Shown here: one piece after another, positions 29,272 to 38,202 of the stretch
How the letters are laid out: every line of letters starts with the position of its first letter
How positions within the stretch are numbered: position 1 is the first letter of the stretch
Source: Sphingomonas endolithica
Lineage (GTDB): Bacteria > Pseudomonadota > Alphaproteobacteria > Sphingomonadales > Sphingomonadaceae
DNA: 64,000 nucleotides
Direction of reading: 5' to 3'
Assembly: GCF_025231525.1 (NCBI RefSeq)
Contig: NZ_CP103057.1
Coordinates: forward strand, 1,195,001-1,259,000
Position numbers and translations under genes: made by a program
The notes under the pieces: generated by a model
What the model was told of the DNA's origin: nothing
Database searches by the model: none
The model's input: only the letters and a program-made list of their open reading frames with translations

Positions 29272-30614
29272 TCATCGCCCGCTAAGCTGCCGCAGCCCCA
29301 GCCAGCGTCCGGCAGAGGACCGCCGCAGCACGAACCGCTCGACCAATAAAACCACCATCAGGCTCGCCCCAAAGAACGGCATCAGCACGCCGAGCACCAC
29401 CACCGCCGCGATCAGCACCGCCCCGAAGCGCGGCCGCGTCAACGGGATCGGCGCGCCCAGCAATCCCACCGGCCGCCGCCGCCACCACAACACCGTCCCC
29501 GACACCGCCAGCGTGATCAGCAGCAACGCCGTCACCGTGCCGAGCAACTGGTTGGCCAGGCCGAACAACGCCCCCTCATGCGCGGCGATGCCGTAGCCGA
29601 CGGCGCGGTCGACCCAGTGGCGCTGGTCGAAGTCGCGGCGCTCCAGCACGCGACCGGTCGCGCCATCCACCGTCAGCCGCGTGCGCAGCGGGCGATCGGC
29701 GGCGTCGGAGGTGACCGTCCACACACTCGCCTGCTCCGCTGGCGGCGCGATCAGCACGGGCGGCGCGATGCCGAGCGGTGCCACGCGCGCGATCACGCGG
29801 TCGAGTTCGCCCGGTGCCGCCGCCTGGTGCCCCATCGTCATGCCTTTGTGGTCGGCATGGTCGCCCAGCATCGCGCGCTCGCCGGCGGGCGCGGGCCGGT
29901 CGGCCAGTCGACCGGGCCGTCCGCGGTGCCGGTCACCTGCCGCGCGGCCGCGAAATAGCTGCCCCAGGCCTTGGCCCAGGGCAGGCCGGTCAGGATCAGC
30001 CCCAGCGCGAGCAGCGACACCCAGATGCCCGATACCGCATGCAGATCGCGCCAGAACAGCCGCCGCCCGCCGCGCAACCGCGGATAGACGATGCCGGCCA
30101 GCCCCGTGCCGCCACGCGGCCACCACAGATACAGGCCGGTCAGGATCATCACCACCGCCCAGCAGGCGGCAAGCTCGACCAGATAGCTGCCGGGATCGCC
30201 GACCAGCAGATCGCCGTGCAGGTGAAAGATCACGCGCATCAACTGCGATTCGACCGGCACCGTCTTCAGCACCTTGGCAGTGGCGGGATCGACATAGGCG
30301 AGCGTCTCGTCCCCACCAGTTGCGACGATGATCCGTACCGCCTGCCCCGGCGCCTCCGGCAGCGTGTATTTGTGCAGCCGCGATCCGGGCACCGCACGGA
30401 GTGCAGCGGCGACCTGCGCATCCGCCCCCACCGGCGCTGCAACCGCGAGATGATCGTACGGCCGGTCGATCCAGGCCTCGATCTGCGGCTTCCAGGTATA
30501 GATGGCGCCGGTCGTCGCCAGCCAAAGGACGAACGGCACGCACAGCATCGCGGCATAGAAATGCCAGCGCCACACCGCATTGTACCAACGCGTGCCCGCC
30601 GGTTTGACGCTCAT
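29272..30614 (-). pseudogene. PepSY-associated transmembrane protein, apparently frameshifted
   Basis: The two halves read in different frames. From ATG 30614: MSVKPAGTRWYNAVWRWHFY then four helices including LWLATTGAIYTWKP and AVVMILTGLYLWWPRGG, to about residue 245 (PVDWPTGPRPPASAR). The other frame continues with AMLGDHADHKGMTMGHQ and a C-terminal part with LLLITLAVSGTVLWWRRRP and VLIAAVVVLGVLMPFFGASL. The join is near 29880 in a GCGCGCG run, consistent with one missing base. Intact PepSY-TM proteins are single ORFs of about this total length (about 446 aa). It could be a real mutation or a sequencing error. Its ATGA overlaps the receptor stop. Confidence 0.7.
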
Positions 30615-32941
30615 AGCTTCACTCCCGCCTCGATCAGGAACGTGCGCTGCGGATAAGGATGGAACACCCACGCGCGATCGTTAGTCAGGTTGTTCACGCC
30701 AGCAGACAGCCGCAGGTTTGTCGCCACATCCACATTCGCCTTCACGTCCAGCGCGAACAGTTCGGAGGTATAGCCGTAAGCGTCGCCGCGCTGCAGCCCG
30801 TCGATATCGGTGTTGGGCCGGCTGGCATAGCGCACGCCCACCACCGCCTGCAGCGCAGGCATCAGCCGCCAGCGCAGATTGCCGTTCAGCCGCCAGCGCG
30901 GGATGCGCGGGAATTGCACGCCTTCCGACGCGCGGTCATCGGCGTTGCGCACCGTCACCGCATCGAGCCAGGCGGCATTGGCGTCGACGTCGAGCCCCGA
31001 GAACGGCCAATCCTTCACCTCGGCGATCAGCTCCGCGCCATATTGCCGCGTAACGTCGATGTTCTTGAACGCGGATGTCGACACCCCGGCCTGGTTGAAG
31101 CCGACATAGCTGAAGATCGCGTCGCTGATCCGCTGGTAGAACAGGCTTCCCGTCATCGTCGCCGGGCCGAGGCGCTTGCGCACCAGCAGGTTCGCGTCAC
31201 GGCTCTTCTCGGGCTTGAGGTTCGGATCGAAGCTGTCGCGATTGAACGTGCCGTCGCCGTTGAGCGATCCCTGGAACAGTTCGCCGACGGTGGGAAAGCG
31301 GGTGGCGAGCGCCAGGCTCAATTCCGCCGCCCAACCATTCTCGAAACTATGCTTCAGCGCCAGCTTGGGGCTAATCGCACTGTCGGTGCGCGCCACATAA
31401 CGCTGCGTGACGAGTTGTCCGGCGGATGCGCCAGTCGTGGCGCGGGACGTCAGCCCGCCATCATAAGCGCGCCACCAATCGGCGCGCAGCCCGATCGTCA
31501 GCAGCGTATCGGCGCCGAGGCCGATCGCATCTTCGGCGAACACGCCGATCGTTCGCGTGCGGCCGAGGGTCCGTGTGCGCGCCGTACGGCCAGTGGCCGC
31601 GCGCCAGTTGGTCGTGTCGAACACGCTCTGGTCGGTCTCGTAGAGATTGCCGTTGGCGCCGATCGCAAGGTCATGCGCGCCGAACGCACGTGTCGCGAGC
31701 AGATCGCCGGTATACCAGCCGGTTGGTCCCTGTTGCGTCAGTTGCCCCGCGCCATTGGCGATCCCCGCGGCATAGCCGTTGGATGACCGCGTCTCCTGTT
31801 TGTCGAAGCGCAGCGTGGAGAGGTTCAGGCGCGTGTCGAAACCGAGCAGCGGGCCTTCGAGCTTGAGTCCGGCCAGCCATTCGTTCTTCTGCGCAATGCC
31901 GAGCCGGTAATTGGTCGCGGCATTGAGCAGATAGCTATGGCCGCCAAAGCTCGCCTGCCCACTGGCATCACCGTAGAACGGTTTGCCCGCGACATCGTGC
32001 AGATAGGTTTGCGGGTGCAGCGTCTCCTCGCGATTCCACCAATAGGTGAACAGCGCCTCGGCATGGAACTCCCCCGAGTCGAACCGGACCTGCCCGCGCG
32101 CCTGATCCTGCCGCGTGGCGACCGACGAGTAATCGCCGATCACCGGCGCGACGATGCCTTTGGTGCCGGCGACCGCAATCAGCGCCGGATCGGCATAGGC
32201 GCCGGTCACCGGCGTGCTGCCCGCCCCGTTGCCGTACAGCGCGCCGCTATAGCCGAATTGGTAGAATTGCTGCGGCTGGCTGTCGTTGCGCAGCCGCCGT
32301 ACCGAGGCACGGAAGCCGAACGGGCTGTTCTCGGGCTTGAGCGCGAAGCCGGCTTCGGCGGAATAGCCCTCGAAATCCTCCCGCGTGCCATATTGGCGGT
32401 ATGGCTGGACGCAGGCCTGCACCGTGCCGAACGCCTCGGTCTTGTCCGGCGCCCGCGTCGAGATATTGACGATACCGCCCATCGAATTGCCGGGGTAGCG
32501 CGCCGAATAGGGGCCGTAGACGATGTCGAACTGGCGCACTTCGCTCGGCGAGACGATCCCCCAGGCCGGGGGGAAGCCGAACGAATTGCCCAGGAAGTTC
32601 GACACGACGAAGCCATCGACCATCACCAGCGAGCGGGCGCTCTGCGTGCTGTGCGTGCCACGGAAGCCGGGCACGGCATTGTTGTCGCCGATATAGCGCG
32701 TGCGGACGAAGAAATCGGGCGCATATTTGATCAGGTCTTCGGTGTTGAACGCGTTGACCCCGGCGAACTGCTTCTCGCCCAAACTGACGGACAAACCGCG
32801 CGGCTCGATCTCGATCGGCGCGTCGCGCTGGCCGACGACCAGGACGTCGTCGCCATCGGTGGTTTGGGCAAAAGCAGGTGACGCCGCGGCAAGTGCGGAC
32901 AGGCAGACGGCGCGCCGGAGCGCGCCCTTGAGATTGGACAT
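30611..32941 (-). CDS. TonB-dependent receptor
   Basis: 776 aa. Signal peptide from the ATG at 32941 (MSNLKGALRRAVCLSALAAA then SPAFAQ) and TonB-box-like DDVLVVGQRD. The plug domain has YAPDFFVRTRYIGDNNAVPG and FDIVYGPYSARYPGNSMGGI. The beta-barrel ends in the aromatic-terminated FLIEAGVKL. It is an outer-membrane receptor for scarce metal complexes. The neighbours (DUF2946 upstream, PepSY-TM downstream) suggest metal, perhaps copper or iron, but the ligand is not shown. It is 46 bp from the DUF2946 gene. Confidence 0.88.
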   Translation of the reverse strand: MSNLKGALRRAVCLSALAAASPAFAQTTDGDDVLVVGQRDAPIEIEPRGLSVSLGEKQFAGVNAFNTEDLIKYAPDFFVRTRYIGDNNAVPGFRGTHSTQSARSLVMVDGFVVSNFLGNSFGFPPAWGIVSPSEVRQFDIVYGPYSARYPGNSMGGIVNISTRAPDKTEAFGTVQACVQPYRQYGTREDFEGYSAEAGFALKPENSPFGFRASVRRLRNDSQPQQFYQFGYSGALYGNGAGSTPVTGAYADPALIAVAGTKGIVAPVIGDYSSVATRQDQARGQVRFDSGEFHAEALFTYWWNREETLHPQTYLHDVAGKPFYGDASGQASFGGHSYLLNAATNYRLGIAQKNEWLAGLKLEGPLLGFDTRLNLSTLRFDKQETRSSNGYAAGIANGAGQLTQQGPTGWYTGDLLATRAFGAHDLAIGANGNLYETDQSVFDTTNWRAATGRTARTRTLGRTRTIGVFAEDAIGLGADTLLTIGLRADWWRAYDGGLTSRATTGASAGQLVTQRYVARTDSAISPKLALKHSFENGWAAELSLALATRFPTVGELFQGSLNGDGTFNRDSFDPNLKPEKSRDANLLVRKRLGPATMTGSLFYQRISDAIFSYVGFNQAGVSTSAFKNIDVTRQYGAELIAEVKDWPFSGLDVDANAAWLDAVTVRNADDRASEGVQFPRIPRWRLNGNLRWRLMPALQAVVGVRYASRPNTDIDGLQRGDAYGYTSELFALDVKANVDVATNLRLSAGVNNLTNDRAWVFHPYPQRTFLIEAGVKL

Positions 32942-32987
32942 GAAACGATCCTCGACTGAAACGAGCGCAGGGATGCGCAGTGACGAT

Positions 32988-33428
32988 TCAGGCGGGGATC
33001 GGGGGACCGGTGGAGGGAGGCGGTGGCGCGGCCAGGCCGTGGCCGACAAAGGTGAGTGGTACGGATCGGGCAAAGGTCGCCGGCCGCGGCGCGATCGCGC
33101 TGGGCAGGCCGACGATCGGCATCGTCAGTGCCGCAGTGACGCCAGCGCCGGAACAGGGATGATCGCCGGCCGGGTCCGGGTGGCGCTTGCCGTCCGCCTC
33201 GGCACCCTCATGCGCGGCCGCCATGTGCATGCCGGGCTCGTGCGTGGCGGCGGGCGCGGCAATCGCCATCATCCCCATGCCGGAACAGGGTGCGAGGACG
33301 AACCCGCCATCGACGTCTGCCATCGGCATCCAGCCCGCCGGCACTGCGACCCGCGCGAGCAGCACGCACAGCAACGCCGTCAGCAGCAAGACCCGGCGAA
33401 GACCGGTGGCAAGGCAGGGCGCGCGCAC
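32988..33428 (-). CDS. DUF2946-type small membrane/periplasmic protein
   Basis: About 146 aa, GTG start at 33428 with AAGG upstream. A hydrophobic start (LATGLRRVLLLTALLCVLLA then RVAVPAGWMPM) is followed by C-S-G-M-G-M, histidine/methionine runs (THEPGMHMAAAH) and HPDPAGDHPC, then RPATFARSVPLTF and a proline-rich tail. This Met/His/Cys composition is the DUF2946 pattern, seen next to copper genes. It may bind copper or another soft metal (inference). First gene of the TonB receptor operon. Confidence 0.75.
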   Translation of the reverse strand: MRAPCLATGLRRVLLLTALLCVLLARVAVPAGWMPMADVDGGFVLAPCSGMGMMAIAAPAATHEPGMHMAAAHEGAEADGKRHPDPAGDHPCSGAGVTAALTMPIVGLPSAIAPRPATFARSVPLTFVGHGLAAPPPPSTGPPIPA

Positions 33429-33536
33429 GGCATTGCCTTGGCCCCCGCAGACGGCGAGAGCAAGCGGACGCTTTGACCCAGGCCGCCCCCGGTGCCCGCT
33501 TTGCGCTCTCCTGCCAGGCACTGTAAGGCATGGGTG

Positions 33537-34676
33537 ATGCCATCCCCTGCCCTGCCCGCCGTCGCGCTCAAGAAGCCGGACATCTTCTCGCGGCCTTTTT
33601 TCGAAGAAAAGAGCCGCGCGTTCTGGACACTCCAGGCAGCAGGCTGGACCGGCTATCTCATCCTGCGCAGCGTCTCCAGCATCTCCAACGGCCCGTCGCT
33701 CGACATGATCGTGCCGGTGGTGATCGAATCGATCGTCGGCTATTGCATCACGCTGCTGCTCTCCACGCTCTACGGATATTATCGGGGGCTGCCGCGGATC
33801 AGCGGAGTACTGCTCAGCATCTTCACGCTGTTGCTGGCAACCTTGCTGTATGCGGTGCTCGATGCCTTCTCCTTCTCGTTCATCAAGCTGGCCAATCCAG
33901 GCCTGAACCTCAACCTGGTGCTGGGCACGATCTTCCTCAACTTTACCGTGCTGGCGGGCTGGTCGGCGCTCTATTTCGGGATCAACTTCTACCTGATCGT
34001 CGAGGAGCAGATCGACCAGTTGGCCGCGCTCGAAAACACCGCCTCATCGGCGCAGCTGGCGATGCTGCGCTACCAGCTGAACCCGCACTTCCTGTTCAAC
34101 ACGCTCAATTCGATCTCGACATTGGTGCTCCTGAAACAGACCGAGCGCGCCAACGCGATGCTCAGCCGGTTATCGTCCTTCCTGCGGTATACCCTGGCCA
34201 ACGAGGCGACCGCCAATGTCACGCTGCAGCAGGAGGTGGAGACGCTGAAGCTGTATCTCGAGATCGAGAAGATGCGCTTCGAGGAGCGGCTGCAGCCGCG
34301 CTTCGACATCGACGTGCGCGTCGAACGGGCGCGTTTGCCCTCGCTGCTGCTCCAGCCTTTGGTCGAGAACGCGATCAAATATGCGGTGACGCCGAAGGAA
34401 GAAGGCGCGGAAATCTGCGTCACGGCGCGGCTCGCCGGAGATCGCGTGCAGATCGCCGTATCGGACACCGGTCCGGGGTTGCATGAAATGAAAGCACGTC
34501 CAAGCCTTTCAACCGGGGTCGGGCTTGCCAATATCAGAGAGCGTCTGGCGCAGGCGTTCGGGCCCGATCACAGCTTCGAGGCGAGGAGCCGTCCGAGCGG
34601 CGGGTTCGAGGTAGAAATTGAAATTCCGTTCCAGCTCGATGAACCATCGAGGGAATCGGCAAGAGAGGTCGCATGA
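33537..34676 (+). CDS. LytS/AlgZ-type sensor histidine kinase
   Basis: 379 aa from ATG 33537 (AAGG upstream). Four hydrophobic helices in residues 30-155, no large periplasmic domain, then the His_kinase family motif RYQLNPHFLFNTLNSISTL, phospho-acceptor His184, and a GHKL ATPase end (PLVENAIKYA, VSDTGPGL, STGVGLANIRERL). It overlaps the LytTR regulator by 4 bp (ATGA), so the two form one two-component system. The signal is unknown. Confidence 0.9.
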   Translation: MPSPALPAVALKKPDIFSRPFFEEKSRAFWTLQAAGWTGYLILRSVSSISNGPSLDMIVPVVIESIVGYCITLLLSTLYGYYRGLPRISGVLLSIFTLLLATLLYAVLDAFSFSFIKLANPGLNLNLVLGTIFLNFTVLAGWSALYFGINFYLIVEEQIDQLAALENTASSAQLAMLRYQLNPHFLFNTLNSISTLVLLKQTERANAMLSRLSSFLRYTLANEATANVTLQQEVETLKLYLEIEKMRFEERLQPRFDIDVRVERARLPSLLLQPLVENAIKYAVTPKEEGAEICVTARLAGDRVQIAVSDTGPGLHEMKARPSLSTGVGLANIRERLAQAFGPDHSFEARSRPSGGFEVEIEIPFQLDEPSRESAREVA

Positions 34677-35473
34677 CGATTAGAACGATTTTGGTGGATG
34701 ACGAGTCGCTGGCGATCCAGGGCTTGGAACTCCGCCTCCAGGCGCACGCAGACGTGGAGATCATCGATCGGTGCCAGAATGGCCGTGAAGCCATCCGCAG
34801 CATCAAGACGCACAAGCCGGACCTGGTCTTCCTCGACATCCAGATGCCGGGCTTCGACGGTTTCTCGGTCGTGCAGGGGCTGATGGAGGTCGAGCCGCCG
34901 CTGTTCGTGTTCGTCACCGCCTATAGCGACCATGCGCTGAAGGCGTTCGAAGCGCAGGCGGTGGATTACCTGATGAAGCCGGTAGAGGAATCGCGCCTGG
35001 CCGACACGATCGAGCGCGTGCGCCAACGACTGGCCGAAAAGCGCGGCGTGGAAGAGGTGGAAAAGCTCAAGGAAGTACTGGCCGAGGTCGCGCCCGACAG
35101 CGTCGGCGACATGAACGACGGTGGCGACCAGGTTTCCTCGAACCGTTTCGAGAAGCTGATCAACATCAAGGATCGCGGACAGATTTTCCGCGTCGACGTC
35201 GACAAGATCGAGCGGATCGATGCCGCGGGCGACTATATGTGCATCTATACCGGCGACAACACGCTGATCCTGCGCGAGACGATGAAGGACCTGGAAAAGC
35301 GCCTCGACCCGCGCCGTTTCCAGCGCGTGCATCGCTCGACCATCGTCAACCTCGATCTGGTCAAGGAAGTGAAGCCGCATACCAATGGCGAATGCTTCCT
35401 GGTGCTGGGATCAGGTGCCTCGGTGAAGGTCAGCCGCAGCTACCGCGACGTCGTGGCGCGGTTCGTCCACTGA
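34673..35473 (+). CDS. LytTR-family response regulator
   Basis: 266 aa. The receiver domain has DDESLAIQG, phospho-acceptor Asp55 (LVFLDIQMPGFDG) and VDYLMKPVEESR. A linker (about 120-165) is followed by a LytTR DNA-binding domain with KDRGQIFRVDVDKIERIDAAG, DYMCIYTG, RRFQRVHRSTIVNL and VSRSYRDVVARF. It is translationally coupled to its kinase. Its target genes cannot be read; the gene at 35470 follows immediately. Confidence 0.92.
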   Translation: MTIRTILVDDESLAIQGLELRLQAHADVEIIDRCQNGREAIRSIKTHKPDLVFLDIQMPGFDGFSVVQGLMEVEPPLFVFVTAYSDHALKAFEAQAVDYLMKPVEESRLADTIERVRQRLAEKRGVEEVEKLKEVLAEVAPDSVGDMNDGGDQVSSNRFEKLINIKDRGQIFRVDVDKIERIDAAGDYMCIYTGDNTLILRETMKDLEKRLDPRRFQRVHRSTIVNLDLVKEVKPHTNGECFLVLGSGASVKVSRSYRDVVARFVH

Positions 35474-35967
35474 GACCGGCGGCACTGCTCGCACTGGCGA
35501 CGCCGCTCGCCTTGGCGCCGCTTCAAGCGGCGCCAGTGGTGAAGCGCGCCAGCTTGTGTGCGCCGAGCGAGACGGTCATCTTCGAGTGCCGCACCAAGCG
35601 CCGGCTGGTTGCTGTCTGCGGCAGCAGCACCGCCGCTCAATACCGGTCCGGCCTGCCCGGCAAGCTCGAACTGGCATCGCCCGTCCGCGCGCCCGGCTTG
35701 TCCTATGCCAATCGCGCCTATTCCGGCGGCGGTGAGAGCCAGATCCGCTTCGCCAAAGGACCTTACGGCTATGTGGTGTACAGCAGCACGATCCGCACCA
35801 GCTTTGGCGACGGCCCGAACGATCCGGCGTTCCGTTCAGGCGTCCTGGTGACCCGGGGAGCTTCCCTGGTGTCGCACGACCGCTGCGTGCAGCCTTCGGA
35901 TGCAGTGCTCGATCTGGCAGCGGCCCAGCGTCACATGCCGGAAGGCTCGTTCATCGAGCACGATTGA
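35470..35967 (+). CDS. Secreted protein of unknown function with no ordinary start codon
   Basis: About 165 aa. Reads LRPAALLALATPLALAPLQA (signal-peptide-like), then a mature part with Cys in ASLCAPSETVIFECRTK and AVCGSS, and DRCVQPSD. The last in-frame ATG, GTG or TTG before the signal is deep in the LytTR gene (about residue 52 of this frame). A CTG at 35470-35472 would overlap the regulator stop as CTGA, like the ATGA junction upstream. A non-canonical CTG start is therefore inferred. The four cysteines could form disulfides in the periplasm. Confidence 0.55.
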   Translation: MRPAALLALATPLALAPLQAAPVVKRASLCAPSETVIFECRTKRRLVAVCGSSTAAQYRSGLPGKLELASPVRAPGLSYANRAYSGGGESQIRFAKGPYGYVVYSSTIRTSFGDGPNDPAFRSGVLVTRGASLVSHDRCVQPSDAVLDLAAAQRHMPEGSFIEHD

Positions 35968-35975
35968 TACGATCA

Positions 35976-36050
35976 GTTCCCCTGCGAAGGCAGGGGCCCA
36001 GAGTCACAGGTGCTACGCTTGGGCTCTGGCCCCTGCTTTCGCAGGGGAAA
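35976..36050. repeat. Palindromic intergenic repeat, family C
   Basis: GTTCCCCTGCGAAGGCAGGG, GCCCAGAGTCACAGG, then CCCCTGCTTTCGCAGGGGAA: near copy of the element inside the pst operon. Confidence 0.8.
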
Positions 36051-36081
36051 CGGCATAGCGCATCGTAGCGTGACAGCTAGA

Positions 36082-36363
36082 TTAGCCCTCGGCAGCATCC
36101 GTAGTGTCGGGCGCGTCGCCGTCGGCCGGGCGCTCGTACCAGGCCTCCACCGGGCCGCTATACTTGATCGTCAGCGGATTGCCCTTGCGATCGACCTTCT
36201 TGCCGAGCGCAACGCGGATCCAGCCTTCGGACAGGCAATATTCCTCGACGTCATGGCGCTCGCGCTCCTTGAAGCGGATACCGATGCCGCGCGCGAGCTT
36301 GTCTTCGTCGAAGAACGGGCTGCGCGGGTTGGAGGACAGGCGGTCTGGCGGGGTGTCGGTCAT
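36082..36363 (-). CDS. DUF3297 family protein
   Basis: 93 aa, start at 36363 (MTDTPPDRLSSNPRSPFFDE). The block RGIGIRFKERERHDVEEYCL, SEGWIRVALGKKVDRKGNPL and TIKYSGPVEAWYE is the DUF3297 signature. It is a small soluble protein of unknown role, widespread in Proteobacteria. A longer frame reaches 36408 without family sequence. Confidence 0.9.
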   Translation of the reverse strand: MTDTPPDRLSSNPRSPFFDEDKLARGIGIRFKERERHDVEEYCLSEGWIRVALGKKVDRKGNPLTIKYSGPVEAWYERPADGDAPDTTDAAEG

Positions 36364-36453
36364 GGGCGCTGCCTTTGGCGCAAAATCCCCGCCAACGCCA
36401 GACACCAAAACGGCGCCGGATCAATCCGGCGCCGCTTCCTGCAGTTCACGCGA

Positions 36454-36891
36454 TCAGTAGCAGACGCGCACGCGTACCGGCTGACCGTAATACGGATCCC
36501 AGCGACGCTCGACGCGGCAGCCGCCATAGCCACGGCCGCGATAACGCTGCGCGTAATAGCCATCGTTGGGATAGTAACCGCGGCGATTGTAGTAATTGTA
36601 ATTGTAATTGCGTGGATACCCGCGATCACGATAATAATCGTCACGGTAGCGATCACGCCCGTTCGACGCGATCGCCGCACCGATCGCCAGCCCGGCAATC
36701 CCCGCAACCAATGCGGGACCGGTACGATCGTAGTGGCGATCATAATGACGGCCATAACCGCCCCATCCACCACCATAGCCGCCGCGATAACGCTGCGCAT
36801 CGGCCGGTGCCGCGGCGGTCAAGGCCGTAGCAGCGAGTGCGACGCCCAGACCCGCTTTCTTCAACACGCTGTTCATGTTCATACTCCTCAT
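36454..36891 (-). CDS. Exported Gly/Tyr/Arg-rich protein with glycine zipper
   Basis: 145 aa or slightly fewer (starts at MRS, MNM or MNS are possible). The signal peptide is LGVALAATALTAAAPADAQ. The mature part has RYRGGYGGGWGGYGRHYD, a glycine-zipper helix GPALVAGIAGLAIGAAIASN, repeated Tyr/Arg/Asp/Asn stretches, and CRVERRWDPYYGQPVRVRVC with two cysteines. Such proteins associate with the outer envelope; the function is unknown. Confidence 0.7.
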   Translation of the reverse strand: MRSMNMNSVLKKAGLGVALAATALTAAAPADAQRYRGGYGGGWGGYGRHYDRHYDRTGPALVAGIAGLAIGAAIASNGRDRYRDDYYRDRGYPRNYNYNYYNRRGYYPNDGYYAQRYRGRGYGGCRVERRWDPYYGQPVRVRVCY

Positions 36892-36969
36892 GCCAGCAAG
36901 CCCTTATCCGCTTGGGTCATTAAACGCGCGACCCACCGAGCTTGTTGCAAAGGAGTAAGCGAGTCGAGC

Positions 36970-37851
36970 TTAACCCACTCGGAATGCGGCGTTTATCGGG
37001 GGTTCAGCGCGCGGCATTAAAGAGCGGCTCCGCCTTTTGACCACGATGAGCCACATGTCAGGCACTGCTCCCAGTCGCAATGGCAATAGGCTGGTTCCCA
37101 AGCCCGCACCGACCACGAGCGTCTTGCCGTGTTCTATAACGACGCCACAAGCGTACTTGTCGCCATACTCGGACATGTAAGAAATCGCCCCGACAAGTGG
37201 CAGCCTGATCTGACCACAGTGGGTATGCCCGGCCAGCATGAGCTTCACTTCTGCCGGAACGCGCGGGAATGGATCTGGGCTATGGCTCAGCAAGACTGGC
37301 TCTCCGCCAAGGGCCGCCATCGCGCGCAATGTGGCGCTGAGATCATCATGATGCGTGAATGCATCATCCAGACCGCCGATAACCAAAGGACCTGCCCGCG
37401 CGGCGCTATTGTCGAGCACGTTGATGCCAGCGCGCCGCAAGGCCGAATAAGCCGCTGCAGCACTGCGCCAGTGATCGTGATTGCCCAACACGGCAAAAGT
37501 CCCAAACCGGCTTTTAAGGTCACCGAGCGGCGCGATCGCGTTCTCCAAAGAGAAGCGTTTGGTAGCAAGCGCCTTGTCGCTCACGAAATCTCCTGCGATC
37601 AGCACCGCATCAGGCCGCTGAGCATTCGCCTGCCGAACGATTTGGCTCAGCCGTTCCGGAGGCATGTCAGGCCCCGCCACATGAACGTCAGAAAGGAAGA
37701 GGATCCGAAGCTGCTTTTGTGAGCTTTCAGCTGGCAGCATCTCGACTGTAGCAAAGCGGACTATCGGATCAGAGATGGCCGTCCGATAGGCCCAACCAAC
37801 GATCGCGATGCTGATCAAGATCGCCACTACAAGAAGCCGCGCGAACGTCAT
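36970..37851 (-). CDS. Membrane-anchored metallophosphoesterase (YkuE/YaeI type)
   Basis: 293 aa. An N-terminal anchor (LLVVAILISIAIVGWAY) is followed by the calcineurin-like motifs FLSDVHVAG, IAGDFVSD, VLGNHDHW, LLSHSPD and LAGHTHCGQI, which bind two metals. The C-terminal block DKYACGVVIEHGKTLVVGAG LGTSLLPLRLGAVPD is typical of this subgroup. YaeI and YkuE members act on lipid or phosphodiester substrates. No obvious operon partner. Confidence 0.9.
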   Translation of the reverse strand: MTFARLLVVAILISIAIVGWAYRTAISDPIVRFATVEMLPAESSQKQLRILFLSDVHVAGPDMPPERLSQIVRQANAQRPDAVLIAGDFVSDKALATKRFSLENAIAPLGDLKSRFGTFAVLGNHDHWRSAAAAYSALRRAGINVLDNSAARAGPLVIGGLDDAFTHHDDLSATLRAMAALGGEPVLLSHSPDPFPRVPAEVKLMLAGHTHCGQIRLPLVGAISYMSEYGDKYACGVVIEHGKTLVVGAGLGTSLLPLRLGAVPDMWLIVVKRRSRSLMPRAEPPINAAFRVG

Positions 37852-38096
37852 TCATCATGATTGCCGTCTTCTGACGTCCACAGCAACGCCCAAAACCACA
37901 GCAGACTTTCACCAACTTCTGCATCTCGCGCATGCGCGACCCGCCTTTCTGCGGCCTCTCTATTACGATGCCAATCTACTTCCCGGCGGAGGCAGCGGTT
38001 AGGCGCAGCGATGGAGCGCGATGTCCGTTCCGCTGTTTCGCGACCAAGCGACCGTCTGCCAGGGCCCCCATGGTAGGGGACGTGGGGGCTACTGGC
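37852..38096. other. Gene-free stretch before the typA terminator
   Basis: No convincing gene. A plus-strand frame ends in LRPLYYDANLLPGGGSG, which might be the tail of a lost gene, but nothing supports it. Otherwise nothing recognised. Confidence 0.4.
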
Positions 38097-38124
38097 AAAA
38101 AACGGCGCGGCAAAGCCGCGCCGT
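38097..38124 (-). terminator. Intrinsic terminator for typA
   Basis: A perfect 10-bp stem ACGGCGCGGC/GCCGCGCCGT with a 3-base loop is followed on the minus strand by six T residues. It lies about 80 bp after the typA stop. Confidence 0.85.
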
Positions 38125-38202
38125 CGGTCCTCGCCATAGCAAGGCCGGCCGGGCGGGCCTCAAGGCGCGGCGCAGCTCACGCTGCGCTTTGCCCGGCCCG
38201 CC

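Noticed and set aside
37808..38002. Plus-strand frame ending LRPLYYDANLLPGGGSG
   Set aside because: It overlaps the start of the metallophosphoesterase gene on the other strand and has no ribosome site; it is probably chance.
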